Origin: Stomorhina lunata
Taxonomy: Eukaryota; Arthropoda; Insecta; Diptera; Rhiniidae
Length of the DNA: 64,000 nt
NCBI GenBank assembly: GCA_933228675.1
Contig: OW121743.1
Coordinates: 62,255,118-62,319,117 of the forward strand
Direction of reading: 5' to 3'
The position numbers and the translations under genes are program-made. Each line of letters opens with the position of its first letter. Positions within the stretch are counted from its first letter, which is position 1. The notes beneath the pieces are model-generated. The model was not told where the DNA came from. It saw nothing but the letters and a program-made list of their open reading frames with translations, and did no database searches. Positions 24,671-38,600 of this stretch are shown here, one piece after another.

Positions 24671-25839
24671 GATACTATCTTTCAAAAATTTCTTCTTTCT
24701 TTTAAATATAAAGAATTTACTTGATTTTCAATCTTTTTTACTTCACAAATGTTTGTTGGGTTATGCCTTGAAACCTTAAATTTAAGTGCCACAAGATATC
24801 AAAGAACATTATCATTTAGAAAAAAAAAAACTCCAACAGAAACAAGTGTTTTTGTAGCAAACGCCTGAGATTATTAAACTAAAATATGATATTTATAGAT
24901 ACTTTGTATTACAAAAACAACAACAAAAAACCACATCCAAAATCTTTTTGTTGTTGTTTACTGTAATTTGATTTAGTACCAAATAAACCACTTTTTTATC
25001 GTATTTTTTTGTACTTAATGCATTAAAACTATCAACAGGACAATCAATACAGAAATTTTAAAATTTTTATTTTTTGCAAAAAACCATATATTCAGAATTG
25101 CTAGAGAGGCCACAACTTAGCTTCAAACCTAAAGAATTTTTTCGTATGTAAGTCTCAACTGGCAAGCAGTCAGTCTGTCAGTCAGTAAGTCCAACATTCT
25201 AGATGTTGTTGAACCTGTTTTCAGTCACAAATCCCTAAAGGCTTTTTTGCGATTTATTTTATTTATACTCGACATTTTAAAGCTAAAACTCCTTAGCAGG
25301 TTAAGGCTGGTGCTGTTTGGTTATTTGTATCGTTCTCTTTCTGTATCGGCTGAAATCTAATGTTAAACCTTTTTTATATTGTCTACATTTGTTAAAATGT
25401 ACAAAAGAACGAAGGATTGAAAATTGAAACAGACTTTTTGTTAAACAATTATTTTTTTTTTGTAGCAGCCAATGTTCTGTAGTATGACCGACCACATTCA
25501 CATAAGTATTTAGTTGTATGTGTGTTATATTCTAGGGATCTCTGTCTAGGCTTATTGAAGTCAAAAGAAAGACTAGGTAATATTAACACATACTCTCATT
25601 CCCAGAATGGAGCTTCGAAAAGACTTTGCAATTACAATTATTACAATTGTGGCTTTTTTTGCTGTTGCTATCGCCATGTTTCATTATTTACCGTACTTTT
25701 GCACAATGTGAGGTACTTTAGTAGTGGCAAGTATTTGTGGGGCCTGGAAGTGGAAGAAGATGAAGAAAATCCTTATAAGTCTAAAACAATTGTTTTGTAA
25801 TGGTGTTAAAGGTTCCATATCGCAATATTTATTTCAATG
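24671..25839. other. Gene-free unique stretch with a perfect 15 bp hairpin
   Basis: 24915-24929 (AAACAACAACAAAAA) and 24945-24959 are perfect reverse complements with a 15-base loop. Open frames at 25301-25501 and 25522-25800 have mixed composition, but the second opens only at GTG and neither has splice or promoter context. I do not call them genes. Confidence 0.45.
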
Positions 25840-26395
25840 TTACTCTACAAAAGTACAAAAAGGTACTAATGGTTAAACTGATAGTTATGTAAAAAAGTAC
25901 TTTTTCAGTTAAATCTTCTTAACTATTTTACTTAACATCAAAATATACTATTTTAATTTTTTTAGGAACTAACATAGTGAAGTTCGATCAACCTCAATGA
26001 AATCAAATCTGATACTTCTTTATATCAAAAGTTATTTCTTTATATTAAAAGGTATCAAAAGGTACTTCTATTTATATATCAAAAGGTACTTCTTTATATC
26101 AAAAGTTATTTCTTTATATTAAAAGGTATCAAAAGGTACTTCTATTTATATATCAAAAGGTACTTCTTTATATCCAAAGGTACTTCTATTTATATATTAA
26201 AAGGTACTCATTTATATCAAAAGGTACTCATTTATATCAAAAGGTACTTCTTTATATCAAAAGATAATTATTCATGTAGAAAAGGACTTTTTTGTAATTA
26301 ATAAATTTTTTCTTGGTACCGTGGGGTACTTTTTATAACAAGATTATTCTCTATATCAAAAATACTTCATTATATCAAAAGGAAAATAATTATAT
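25840..26395 (+). repeat. Minisatellite: AAAAGGTACTTC plus TTTATATC units
   Basis: Units of 20-24 bp (AAAAGGTACTTC, TTTATATC) repeat from about 26010 to 26275. A block of about 75 bp containing 'aaaagttatttctttatatt' and 'ggtacttctatttatatatc' is duplicated at about 26014 and 26090. It lies directly before an S1 array, as the other GTACTT blocks do. Confidence 0.75.
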
Positions 26396-26399
26396 CGAT

Positions 26400-27270
26400 T
26401 CTTTTGATAAACAAATTTTTCCATAAAAAATTTTTCTGTAGAAAATTCTTCGATATAAAATTATTCTAAAGAAAATTTTTTGAAATGAAAATTTTTCTAT
26501 AGAAGATTTTTCGATACAAAAATTTTTCTATAGAAAAATTTTCGATATACATTTTTTTATAGAAAGTTTTTCGTTATAAACATTTTTCTAGAGAAAATTT
26601 TTTTATTGAGAATTTTTATTGTTCTAAAAATTTTTCTATAGAAAATTTTTCGTTATAAAAATTTTTCTAAGAAAAATTATTCGTTAAAAAAAAATTTTCT
26701 ATAGAAAATTTTTCGTTATAAAAATTTTTTGTTATAAAAATTTTTCCATTGAAAATATAAAAATTTTTCTATAAAAAATTATTCGTTATAGAATAATTTT
26801 GTAGAAAATATTGTAATAAAAATTTTTCTTTAAAAAATTTTTCGTTATAAATATTTTTCTCTAGAAAAGTTTTCGTTATAAAAATTGTTCTTTAGAAATA
26901 TTTTGTTAAAAAAATTTTTCTTTAAAAAAATTTTTCCTTATAAAGATTTTTCTATAGAAAATTTTTCGTTACAAAAATTTTTCTATAGAAAATTTTTCTT
27001 ATCAAATTTTTTCTATAGAAAATATTTTGTTATAAATTTTTTTCTGTAGAAAATTTTTGGTTATAAAAATTTCTCTATAGAAAATTTTTTGTTCTAAAAA
27101 TTTCTCTATAGAAAATTTTTTGTTATAAAAATTTATATATAGAAAATTTTTTGTTATAAAAATTTTTATATAGAAAATTTTTCTAACGAAAATTTTTAGT
27201 TATAAAAATATTTCTATAGAAAATTTTTCTAACGAAAATTTTTAGTTATAAAAATTTTTCTATAAAAATT
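26400..27270 (+). repeat. S1 satellite array (CGTTAT variant)
   Basis: 31 bp monomers of TTTTTCTATAGAAAATTTTT plus CGTTATAAAAA, with 'tgttata' and 'agttata' sub-variants towards the right. 'gaaaatttttctaacgaaaa' near 27190 and 27230 shows a small block duplication. It passes directly into an S2 array. Confidence 0.85.
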
Positions 27271-27289
27271 ATGTAAAAATCTAAAAAAA

Positions 27290-28450
27290 TATAACGAAAT
27301 CCTGAAAAATTTGCTATAAAAATAAGTAATTTTTGAAAAACTTCTTATAAAAATTAAAAATTTTTGAAAAATTTTCAATGAAACTAAGAAATTTTTCAAA
27401 AATTTTATAATTTTTTTTGTAAAGATAAGAAAATTTTCTATAAAAATTAAAATTTCTAAAAATTTTTTATAAATTAGTAATTTTTAAGAAATTTCCTAGA
27501 AAAAAAGGAATTTTTGAAAAATTTCTTATAAAAAAAAATTATTTTTGAAAAATTTCCTATAAAAATAAGAAATTTTTTAAAAATTTACAATAAAAATAAG
27601 AAATTTAAAAAAAAATTGCTATAAAAATAAGAAATTTTTGAAAAATTTCCTATAAAAATAAGAAATTTTTGAAAAATTTCCTATAAAAAATAAAATTTTT
27701 GAAAAATATCCTATAAAAATAGGAAATTTTTTAAAAATTTCTATTAAAGTAAGAAATTTTTAAAAATTTTTCTAAAAAGAATGAAGTTTTTGAAAAACTT
27801 CTAATAAATTTGGATAATTTCCTATGGACATAAGATATTTTTGAAATATTTCCCATAAAATTTCGAGATTTTTGAAATATTTTTTATAAAATTTAGAAAT
27901 TTTTAAAAAATTTGCTATAAAATTAAGAAATTTTTGAAAAATTTGCGATAAAATTAAGAAACTTTTGAAAAAAATTTCTATGAAAAATTTGAAATTTTTG
28001 AAAAATTTGCTATAAAAAATTAGAAATTTTTGAAAAATTTGCTATAAAATTAAGAAATTTTTTAAAAAATTGCTATAAAAAATTAGAAAATTAAAAATTT
28101 TTGAGAAATTTGCTATAAAATTAAGAAATTTTTGAAAAATTTGAAATTTTTGAAAAAAATTCTATAAAAATAAGAAATTTTTGAAATTTGTTTCTATAAA
28201 ACTTAAAAATTTTCAATAAAAATAAGAAATTTTTGAAAAATTTCCTATAAAAATAAGAAATTTTTGAAAAATTTCCTAGAAAATTAAGAAATTTTTGAAA
28301 AATTTTCTATAAAAAAAAAAATTTGAAAATTTTCCTATAAAAAAAAGATTTTTTTTTAAATTTCTTACAAACTTAAGAAACTTTTGTAAATTTCTTATTA
28401 AAAAATAATAAATTTTTGAAAAATTTTCTTTAAGAAAAATAAATCTTAAA
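27290..28450 (+). repeat. S2 satellite array adjoining S1
   Basis: AAATTTTTGAAAAATTT plus CCTATAAAAATAAG monomers with many 'tttgctataaaattaag' variants in 27900-28150. It is more diverged than 18536-19890. The switch from S1 to S2 takes about 20-40 bp, with no intervening element. Confidence 0.85.
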
Positions 28451-29659
28451 ATCTATTTCGTGAGGAATTTAGTTCATTTCTAATTCGTTTTCGCCCTATT
28501 AATCTTACTCCCTTTGTTAACTCTTCCCTGATTCCACTAAGCAGACAAGTGTTTGAGGTTAAGCCATTGTTTGTAGTACAGATGACTAAGTTTTTTCCTC
28601 ATTTTTCCTACCATTTATGCCTTATCATAAACTTAATTTGAAATGAAAATCCCCTGATGTTATATAAATTATATTATATATACTCGTACTATTTATGTTT
28701 AACTCATACACTCTCTCATACTTAAGGCTAAATCCACTTCCCGTTTACCAACACATGTGCAGAAATATAAAGGGATTTCCATTTATTGTTACAAGGCGAA
28801 AGGAAAAAAGTAGAAATGAAAAAAAACTACTCATCAAACAGCAAAAAATCATGGAATAACAAAAATGTTTGTAGGAAAACATTAAATATTTAATAAAAAC
28901 AATTTATGGACTTAATTTTTTTTTGTGATATTTTTTTTTTTTGCTGTATAATAACAATCTAAGATCATGACTTTACAAAAAAAAAACATAGAAAATAAAC
29001 CAATATTCAATATTAAATTTTTTGATTAAATTTATTTTTTTGTGGTATTCTTGCTGATGTTAAATATCGTATCATACCACACACCTTGATCTGAAGCAGT
29101 TTCGTTGCTGAACTTTTGATATATGATCTTTTCTTGAATTTAGGTTTTTGATGTTTATATAATCATGGGTGGGATTTATTTATGTTAAATTTTTTTTTTA
29201 ATTTTCTATTAAAATTGTTTCGTTGTTCATTAATTACAAACAAACAATTTACTTTCAAGTGTTTTTTTTTTAACAATTCATTTGATGTTTTAACATGATT
29301 TGGCAAAAAATTTGTAAATATTTTGAAAACAATTGAAGTACTTAATTTTCTGAAAATTTTTAAAGTATTTGGTGTGAAATTGCAATTAATTGACTTTTTT
29401 GTGGACTTGTTTTATTCGAAAAGCGTTTCATCATCAAAGTGTTAATAATTGAAAATAAAGGAAATCGTTTAATGTTTGTTGTCTACTTTTGGGTGGAAAA
29501 TACAAAAATTTATGGATATTATTAAAAAAAAATGCGGAGTAATTTTCAATTGTTTACAAATTTTTAATTAAAATTTAATTAATTTTAGTGAAGAAATTTC
29601 AAGCTCTAAATAGGATTTTTAAAGTTCTTATCAATCATTTATAAATACTTTTATAAATA
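28451..29659. other. Gene-free unique stretch
   Basis: No coding frame or recognisable repeat beyond homopolymer runs. 28500-28620 has more even composition but stops in all frames. Confidence 0.45.
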
Positions 29660-31440
29660 CTTTTATCTAGAAAATTTTTCGTTATAAAAATTTTTCTATA
29701 GAAAATTTTTCTACAAAAAAACTGTTTCTTAGACAAGACATAAATAAGAAATTTTTGAATAATTTCCTATAAACAGAAGAAATTTTTGAATAAAAATTCC
29801 CTACTTTTATAGGAAATTTTTCAAAAATGTCCTACTTTTATAGGAAATTTTTCAAAAATTTTCTATTTTTATAGGAAATTTTTCAAAATTTTCCTATTTT
29901 TATAAGAAATTTTTTAAAAATTTTCTATCTTTTATAGGAAATTTTTCAAAAATTTCCTATTTTTATATAAAATTTTTCAAAAATTTCCTATTGTTATAGG
30001 AAATTTTTCAAAAATTTCCTATTTTTATAGGAAATTTTTCAAAAATTTCCTGTTTTTATAGGAAATTATTCAAAAATTTCCTGTTTTTATAGGAAATTTT
30101 TCAAAAATTTCCTATTTTTATAGGAAATTTTTTAAAAAATTTCCTATTTTTATAGGAAATTTTTCAAAAATTTCCTATTTTTATAGGAAATTTTTCAAAA
30201 ATTTCCTATTTTTATAGGAAATTTTTCAAAAATTTCCTATTTTTATAGGAAATTTTTCAAAAATTTCCTATTTTTATAGGAAATTTTTCAAAAATTTCCT
30301 ATTTTTATAGGAAATTTTTCAAAAATTTCCTATTTTTATAGGAAATTTTTCAAAAATTTCCTATTTTTATAGGAAATTTTTCAAAAATTTCCTATTTTTA
30401 TAGGAAATTTTTCAAAAATTTCCTATTTTTATAGGAAATTTTTCAAAAATTTCCTATTTTTATAGGAAATTTTTCAAAAATTTCCTATTTTTATAGGAAA
30501 TTTTTCAAAAATTTCCTATTTTTATAGGAAATTTTTCAAAAATTTCCTATTTTTATAGGAAATTTTTCAAAAATTTCCTATTTTTATAGGAAATTTTTCA
30601 AAAATTTCCTATTTTTATAGGAAATTTTTCAAAAATTTCCTATTTTTATAGGAAATTTTTCAAAAATTTCCTATTTTTATAGGAAATTTTTCAAAAATTT
30701 CCTATTTTTATAGGAAATTTTTCAAAAATTTCCTATTTTTATAGGAAATTTTTATAGGAAATTTTTCAAAAATTTCCTATTTTTATAGGAAATTTTTCAA
30801 AAATTTCCTATTTTTATAGGAAATTTTTCAAAAATTTCCTATTTTTATAGGAAATTTTTCAAAAATTTCCTATTTTTATAGGGAATTTTTCAAAAATTTC
30901 CTAGTTTTATAGGAAATTTTTACAAAAATTTCCTAGTTTTATAGGAAATTTTTACAAAAATTTCCTAGTTTTATAGGAAACTTTTCAAAAATTTCCCAGT
31001 TTTATAGGAAATTTTTCAAAAATTTCCTAGATAAAACTAGGAAATTTTTGAAAAGTTTCCTATAAATCTAGGAAATTTTTGTAAAAATTTCCTATAAAAC
31101 TAGGAAATTTTTAAAATCTTTTCAAAAATTTCCTATTTTTATAGGAAATTTTCGAAAAAATTTCCTATTTTTATAGGAAATTTTCGAAAAAATTTTCTAT
31201 TTTTATAGCAAAATTTTCAAAAATTTCTTATTTTTATAGGAAAATTTTCAAAAATTTCTTATTTTTATAAAAAAATTTTCAAAAATTTATTGTTTTTTTA
31301 AGAAATTTTTTAAACATTTCCTTTAAATAAATTTCCTATAAATAAAATAAATTTTGAAAAACGTTCTATAAAAATAAGAACTTTTTGAAAAATTTTCTAT
31401 AAAAATAAGAAATTTTTGAAAAAAAATCCTATAAAAAGTA
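29660..31440 (-). repeat. S2 satellite array, near-identical 31 bp core
   Basis: After a short S1 fragment (29660-29720), S2 runs in reverse orientation. From about 29990 to 30890 almost every 31 bp monomer is the same (AGGAAATTTTTCAAAAATTT plus CCTATTTTTAT), while both edges are diverged. One 20 bp partial duplication sits near 30740. This pattern fits recent homogenisation of the centre by unequal exchange or slippage. An 82 bp stretch at 31031-31112 is inverted (listed separately). Confidence 0.95.
31031..31112 (+). repeat. 82 bp inverted copy within the S2 array
   Basis: It is a near-perfect reverse complement of 30924-31005, which makes a long dyad around the 25-base spacer 31006-31030. 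It carries the local variants 'ctagttttatagg' and 'aaacttttc' in matching positions, so it derives from its immediate neighbours and not from a distant array. Confidence 0.8.
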
Positions 31441-31460
31441 AAAATGTTGTTAAACAATTT

Positions 31461-31930
31461 CCTGTCTATTTGTTTGTTGAAGTCACGATAGGGCCAAAAC
31501 AATAGGAGCTAGGCCGCTGAAACTTGGCAAAACTATTTTTGATTTCTTGGAAAATTTTTGTATTAAAATTGGGTGAAATCCGTTTTCATTTGACCATGGC
31601 ACAAGTATTGCCTTGCCTAGGTTAATCACTTATTTGCTAATAAAAGATAATTTATTATAGGTATGATGATAAAATTTAGTATAATTTTGCATAAGTTCAA
31701 GGCAGCATATGCAATTTTATCGAAATCGGTTCACATTTAACCATAGTTCATTTACAAATCGACGCAAACAGCCTAGATTCCACTTTAAAATGCCAATAAA
31801 TGTTAAACTATAATAATAGCTATAATAGCTAATTTGGCACAAGGAAGTTTTATGTCAATACCAAAATCCGCTATGTCAAGATATGTGTTTCTGTCCGTCT
31901 GTCGGTACCATAAAGCTTTTAAATTTAAAA
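31461..31930 (+). repeat. Dispersed repeat C (CTGT-linked module)
   Basis: It starts with a worn CTGT tract ('cctgtctatttgtttgttg'), then 'cacgatagggccaaaac', 'aggccgctgaaacttggca' and 'tattaaaattgggtgaaatc'. The module after the CTGT tract at 60913-61010 has the same order. A second worn start ('tctgtccgtctgtcgg') occurs at 31889. I know this style of repeat from calyptrate fly genomes; its transposon class is not evident. Confidence 0.65.
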
Positions 31931-32636
31931 TTTGAAAAGTACCAAAATCAAATTGGGGATTACTTTAATATTTTCTAGCGGTAAGATCTTTCGTTACTAA
32001 TACTTCCTGTTCGCACAGACTTTTCGGTATTTGCATTTTACAAAATTTTTACATATGTTACAATATTTTAGAAAAACATTTTTGTAACAATAATTAAAAA
32101 AAAAGTTCAGATTATATATTTTACACACCATCTATCTATTAATTAGCGGCCTATTATTATTTTTAACATAATTCTCTATTATTGTGTATTTAATTCATAA
32201 ATTTGTTAACCCATTTACATTTAATTACACAACAAATAAAATGAAATAAAAACGAAATAAATGTTAATCAACGAAATAACCGAAAAAAACAACATATGTA
32301 TGTTCATATGCATGAGAAATGATTAAATGTAATTATTTGGAATGAAAACGCACAAAAAAGTGGTTAAATGAAAGAATAATGATGAATGTCTGAATATTAA
32401 CTACAAACATATACAATGAACGAATCAAATGAATGACAGTCTAAATGAACGAATGTATGAATGTATGAATGATTGAATGAATGATAGAGGAATATTAAAA
32501 TGATTTTAATAAATATGAAAAGAAAACACACGCAACTGTAGGAGGTGATGATAATTTAAAAGGTTTATTTTTCTGGAATAAATGTAATTATAGTCAAAAA
32601 CATTCCAATGAAATTATGTCAATTTTTTTTAGATTG
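31931..32636. other. Gene-free stretch with degenerate (GAAT)n
   Basis: A+T-rich. 32380-32490 holds a worn (GAAT)n/(GTAT)n tetranucleotide tract ('atgaatgattgaatgaatga'). Nothing else is recognisable. Confidence 0.5.
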
Positions 32637-32639
32637 GAT

Positions 32640-35600
32640 TAAAAAAAATTGTTTTCTATAGAAAAATTTTTGTTAAAAATATTTTCTTATAGAAAAATTT
32701 TTGTTAAAAATATTCTTCTCTAGAAAAATTTTTGTTAAAAATATTTTTCTATAGAAAAATTTTTGCTAAAAATATTTTTCTATAGAAAAATTTTTGTTAA
32801 AAATATTTTTCTATAGAAAAATTTTTGTTAAAAATATTTTTCTATAGGAAAATTTTTGTTAAAATATTTTTCTATAGAAAAATTTTTGATAAAAATATTT
32901 TTCTATAGAAAAATTTTTGTTACAACAATTTTTCTATAGAAACATTTTTGTTAAAAATATTTTTCTATAGAAAAATTTGTGTTAAAAATATTTTTCTATA
33001 GAAAAATTTTTGTTAAAAATATTTTTCTATAGAAAAAGTTTTGTTAAAAATATTTTTCTATACAAAAATTTTTGTTAGAAATATTTTTCTACAGAAAAAT
33101 TTTTGTTAAAAATAATTTTCTATAGAAAAATTTTTGTTAAAAATATTTTTCTATAGAAAAATTTTTTTAAAAATATTTTTCTATAGAAAAATTTTTGTTA
33201 AAAATATTTTTCTATAGAAAAATTTTTGTTAAAAATATTTTTCTATAGAAAAATTTTTGTTAAAAATATTTTTCTATAGAAAAATTTTTGTTAAAAATAT
33301 TTTTCTATAGAAAAATTTTTGTTAAAAATATTTTTCTATAGAAAAATTTTTGTTAAAAATATTTTTCTATAGAAAAATTTTTGTTAAAAATATTTTTCTA
33401 TAGAAAAATTTTTGTTAAAAATATTTTTCTATAGAAAAATTTTTGTTAAAAATATTTTTCTATAGAAAAATTTTTGTTAGAAATATTTTTCTACAAAAAA
33501 ATTTTTGTTAAAAATAATTTTCTATAGAAAAATTTTTGTTAAAAATATTTTTCTATAGAAAAATTTTTGTTAAAAATATTTTTCTATAGAAAAATTTTTG
33601 TTAAAAATATTTTTCTATAAAAAAATTTTTGTTAAAAATATTTTTTTATAGAAAAATTTTTGTTAAAAATATTTTTCTATAGAAAAATTGTTATTAAAAA
33701 TATTTTTCTATAGAAAAATTTTTGTTAAAAATATTTTTCTATAGAAAAATTTTTGTTAAAAATATTTTTCTATAGAAAAATTTTAGTTAAAAATATTTTT
33801 CGATAGAAAAATTTTTGTTAAAAATATTTTTCTATAGAAAAATTTTTGTTAAAAATATTTTTCTATAGAAAAATTTTTGTTAAAAATATTTTTCTATAGA
33901 AAAATTTTTGTTAAAAATATTTTTCTATAGAAAAATTTTTGTTAAAAATATTTTTCTATAGAACAATTTTTGTTAAAAATATTTTTTTATAGAAAAATTT
34001 TTGTTAAAAATATTTTTCTATAGAAAAATTTTTGTTAAAAATATTTTTCTATAGAAAAATTTTTGTTAAAAATATTTTTCTATAGAAAAATTTTTGTTAA
34101 AAATATTTTTCTATAGAAAAATTTTTGTTAAAAATATTTTTCTATAGAAAAATTGTTGTTAAAAATATTTTTCTATAGGAAAATTTTTGTTAAAATATTT
34201 TTCTATAGAAAAATTTTTGATAAAAATATTTTTCTATAGAAAAATTTTTGTTACAACAATTTTTCTATAGAAACATTTTTGTTAAAAATATTTTTCTATA
34301 GAAAAATTTGTGTTAAAAATATTTTTCTATAGAAAAATTTTTGTTAAAAATATTTTTCTATAGAAAAAGTTTTGTTAAAAATATTTTTCTATACAAAAAT
34401 TTTTGTTAGAAATATTTTTCTACAGAAAAATTTTTGTTAAAAATAATTTTCTATAGAAAAATTTTTGTTAAAAATATTTTTCTATAGAAAAATTTTTTTA
34501 AAAATATTTTTCTATAGAAAAATTTTTGTTAAAAATATTTTTCTATAGAAAAATTTTTGTTAAAAATATTTTTCTATAGAAAAATTTTTGTTAAAAATAT
34601 TTTTCTATAGAAAAATTTTTGTTAAAAATATTTTTCTATAGAAAAATTTTTGTTAAAAATATTTTTCTATAGAAAAATTTTTGTTAAAAATATTTTTCTA
34701 TAGAAAAATTTTTGTTAAAAATATTTTTCTATAGAAAAATTTTTGTTAAAAATATTTTTCTATAGAAAAATTTTTGTTAAAAATATTTTTCTATAGAAAA
34801 ATTTTTGTTAGAAATATTTTTCTACAAAAAAATTTTTGTTAAAAATAATTTTCTATAGAAAAATTTTTGTTAAAAATATTTTTCTATAGAAAAATTTTTG
34901 TTAAAAATATTTTTCTATAGAAAAATTTTTGTTAAAAATATTTTTCTATAAAAAAATTTTTGTTAAAAATATTTTTTTATAGAAAAATTTTTGTTAAAAA
35001 TATTTTTCTATAGAAAAATTGTTATTAAAAATATTTTTCTATAGAAAAATTTTTGTTAAAAATATTTTTCTATAGAAAAATTTTTGTTAAAAATATTTTT
35101 CTATAGAAAAATTTTAGTTAAAAATATTTTTCGATAGAAAAATTTTTGTTAAAAATATTTTTCTATAGAAAAATTTTTGTTAAAAATATTTTTCTATAGA
35201 AAAATTTTTGTTAAAAATATTTTTCTATAGAAAAATTTTTGTTAAAAATATTTTTCTATAGAACAATTTTTGTTAAAAATATTTTTTTATAGAAAAATTT
35301 TTGTTAAAAATATTTTTCTATAGAAAAATTTTTGTTAAAAATATTTTTCTATAGAAAAATTTTTGTTAAAAATATTTTTCTATAGAAAAATTTTTGTTAA
35401 AAATATTTTTCTATAGAAAAATTTTTGTTAAAAATATTTTTCTATAGAAAAATTTTTGTTAAAAATATTTTTCTATAGAAAAATTTTTGTTAAAAATATT
35501 TTTCTATAGAAAAATTTTTGTTAAAAATATTTTTCTATAGAAAAATTTTTGTTAAAAATATTTTTCTATAGAAAAATTTTTGTTAAAAATATTTTTCTAT

Positions 35601-38600
35601 AGAAAAATTTTTGTTAAAAATATTTTTCTATAGAAAAATTTTTGTTAGAAATATTTTTCTACAAAAAAATTTTTGTTAAAAATATTTTTCTATAGAAAAA
35701 TTTTTGTTAAAAATATTTTTCTATAGAAAAATTTTTGTTAAAAATATTTTTCTATAGAAAAATTTTTGTTAAAAATATTTTTCTATAAAAAAATTTTTGT
35801 TAAAAATATTTTTCTATAGAAAAATTTTTGTTAAAAATATTTTTCTATAGAAAAATTTTTGTTAAAAATATTTTTCTATAGAAAAATTTTTGTTAAAAAT
35901 ATTTTTCTATAGAAAAATTTTTGTTAAAAATATTTTTCTATAGAAATATTTTTGTTAAAAATATTTTTCTATAGAAAAATTTTTGTTAAAAATATTTTTC
36001 TATAGAAAAATTTTTGTTAAAAATATTTTTCTATAGAAAAATTTTTGTTAACAATATTTTTCTATAGAAAAATTTTTGTTAAAAATATTTTTCTATAGAA
36101 AAATTTTTGTTAAAAATATTTTTCTGTAGACAAATTTTTGTTAAAAATACTTTTCTTTAGAAAAATTTTTGTTAAAAATACTTTTCTTTAGAAAAATTTT
36201 TGTTAAAAATACTTTTCTTTAGAAAAATTTTTGTTAAAAATACTTTTTTATAGAAAAATTTATGTTAAAAATACTTTTCTGCAGAAAAATTTTAGTTAAA
36301 ATATTTTTCAATAGAAAAATTTTTGTTAAAAATATTTTTCTATAGAAAAATTTTTATTAAAAATATTTTTCTATAGAAAAATTTTTGTTAAAAATATTTT
36401 TCTATGGAAAAATTTTTGTTAAAAATATTTTTCTATAGAAAAATTTTTGTTAAAAATATTTTTCTATAGAAAAATTTTTGTTAAAAATATTTTTCTATAG
36501 GAAAATTTTTGTTAAAATATTTTTCTATAGAAAAATTTTTGATAAAAATATTTTTCTATAGAAAAATTTTTGTTAAAAATATTCTTCTATAGAAAAATTT
36601 TTGTTAAAAATATTTTTCTATAGAAAAATTTTTGTTAAAAATATTTTTCTATAGAAAAATTTTTGTTAAAAATATTTTTCTATAGAAAAATTTTTGTTAA
36701 AAATATTTTTTTATAGAAAAATTTTTGTTAAAAATATTTTTCTATAGAAAAATTTTTATTAAAAATATTTTTCTATAGAAAAATTTTTGTTAAAAATATT
36801 TTTCTATAGAAAAATTTTTGTTAAAAATATTTTTCTATAGAAAAATTTTTGTTAAAAATATTTTTCTGTAGAAAAATTTTTGTTAAAAATACTTTTCTTT
36901 AGAAAAATTTTTGTTAAAAATACTTTTCTTTAGAAAAATTTTTGTTAAAAATACTTTTCTTTAGAAAAATTTTTGTTAAAAATACTTTTCTATAGAAAAA
37001 TTTGTGTTAAAAATACTTTTCTATAGAAAAATTTTTGTTAAAAATATTTTTCTATAGAAAAATTTTTGTTAAAAATATTTTTCTATAGAAAAATTTTTGT
37101 TAAAAATATTTTTCTATAGAAAAATTTTTGTTAAAAATATTTTTCTATAGAAAAATTTTTGTTAAAAATATTTTTCTATAGAAAAATTTTTGTTAAAAAT
37201 ATTTTTCTATAGAAAAATTTTTGTTAAAAATATTTTTCTATGGAAAAATTTTTGTTAAAAATATTTTTCTATAGAAAAATTTTTGTTAAAAATATTTTTC
37301 TATAGAAAAATTTTTGTTAAAAATATTTTTCTATAGAAAAATTTTTGTTAAAAATATTTTTCTATAGAAAAATTTTTGTTAAAAATATTTTTCTATAGAA
37401 AAATTTTTGTTAAAAATATTTTTCTATAGAAAAATTTTTGTTAAAAATATTTTTCTATAGAAAAATTTTTGTTAAAAATATTTTTCTATAGAAAAATTTT
37501 TGTTAAAAATATTTTTCTATAGAAAAATTTTTGTTAAAAATATTTTTCTATAGAAAAATTTTTGTTAAAAATATTTTTCTATAGAAAAATTTTTGTTAAA
37601 AATATTTTTCTATAGAAAAATTTTTGTTAAAAATATTTTTCTATAGAAAAATTTTTGTTAAAAATATTCTTCTCTAGAAAAATTTTTGTTAAAAATATTT
37701 TTCTATAGGAAAATTTTTGTTAAAATATTTTTCTATAGAAAAATTTTTGATAAAAATATTTTTCTATAGAAAAATTTTTGATAAAAATATTTTTCTATAG
37801 AAAAATTTTTGTTAAAAATATTTTTCTATAGAAAAATTTTTGTTAAAAATATTTTTCTATAGAAAAATTTTTGTTAAAAATATTTTTCTATAGAAAAATT
37901 TTTGTTAAAAATATTTTTCTATAGAAAAATTTTTGTTAAAAATATTTTTTTATAGAAAAATTTTTGTTAAAAATATTTTTCTATAGAAAAATTTTTATTA
38001 AAAATATTTTTCTATAGAAAAATTTTTGTTAAAAATATTTTTCTATAGAAAAATTTTTGTTAAAAATATTTTTCTATAGAAAAATTTTTGTTAAAAATAA
38101 ATTTCTGTAGACAAATTTTTGTTAAAAATACTTTTCTTTAGAAAAATTTTTGTTAAAAATACTTTTCTTTAGAAAAATTTTTGTTAAAAATACTTTTCTT
38201 TAGAAAAATTTTTGTTAAAAATACTTTTATATAGAAAAATTTGTGTTAAAAATACTTTTCTATAGAAAAATTTTAGTTAAAATATTTTTCTATAGAAAAA
38301 TTTTTGTTAAAAATATTTTTCTATAGAAAAATTTTTATTAAAAATATTTTTCTATAGAAAAATTTTTGTTAAAAATATTTTTCTATAGAAAAATTTTTGT
38401 TAAAAATATTTTTCTATAGAAAAATTTTTGTTAAAAATATTTTTCCATAGAAAAATTTTTGTATAGAAAAATTTTTGTATAGAAAAATTTTTGTTAAAAA
38501 TATTTTTCTATAAAAAAATTTTGGTTAAAAATATTTTTCTATAGAAAAAAAATATATTTCTATTGAAAAAAAATATATTTCAATAGAAAAAAAATATTTT

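Noticed and set aside
25522..25800. 92-codon frame of mixed composition
   Set aside because: Opens only at GTG and has no splice or family signal. The Cys/Tyr/Asn cluster comes from a (TTACAA)-like patch.
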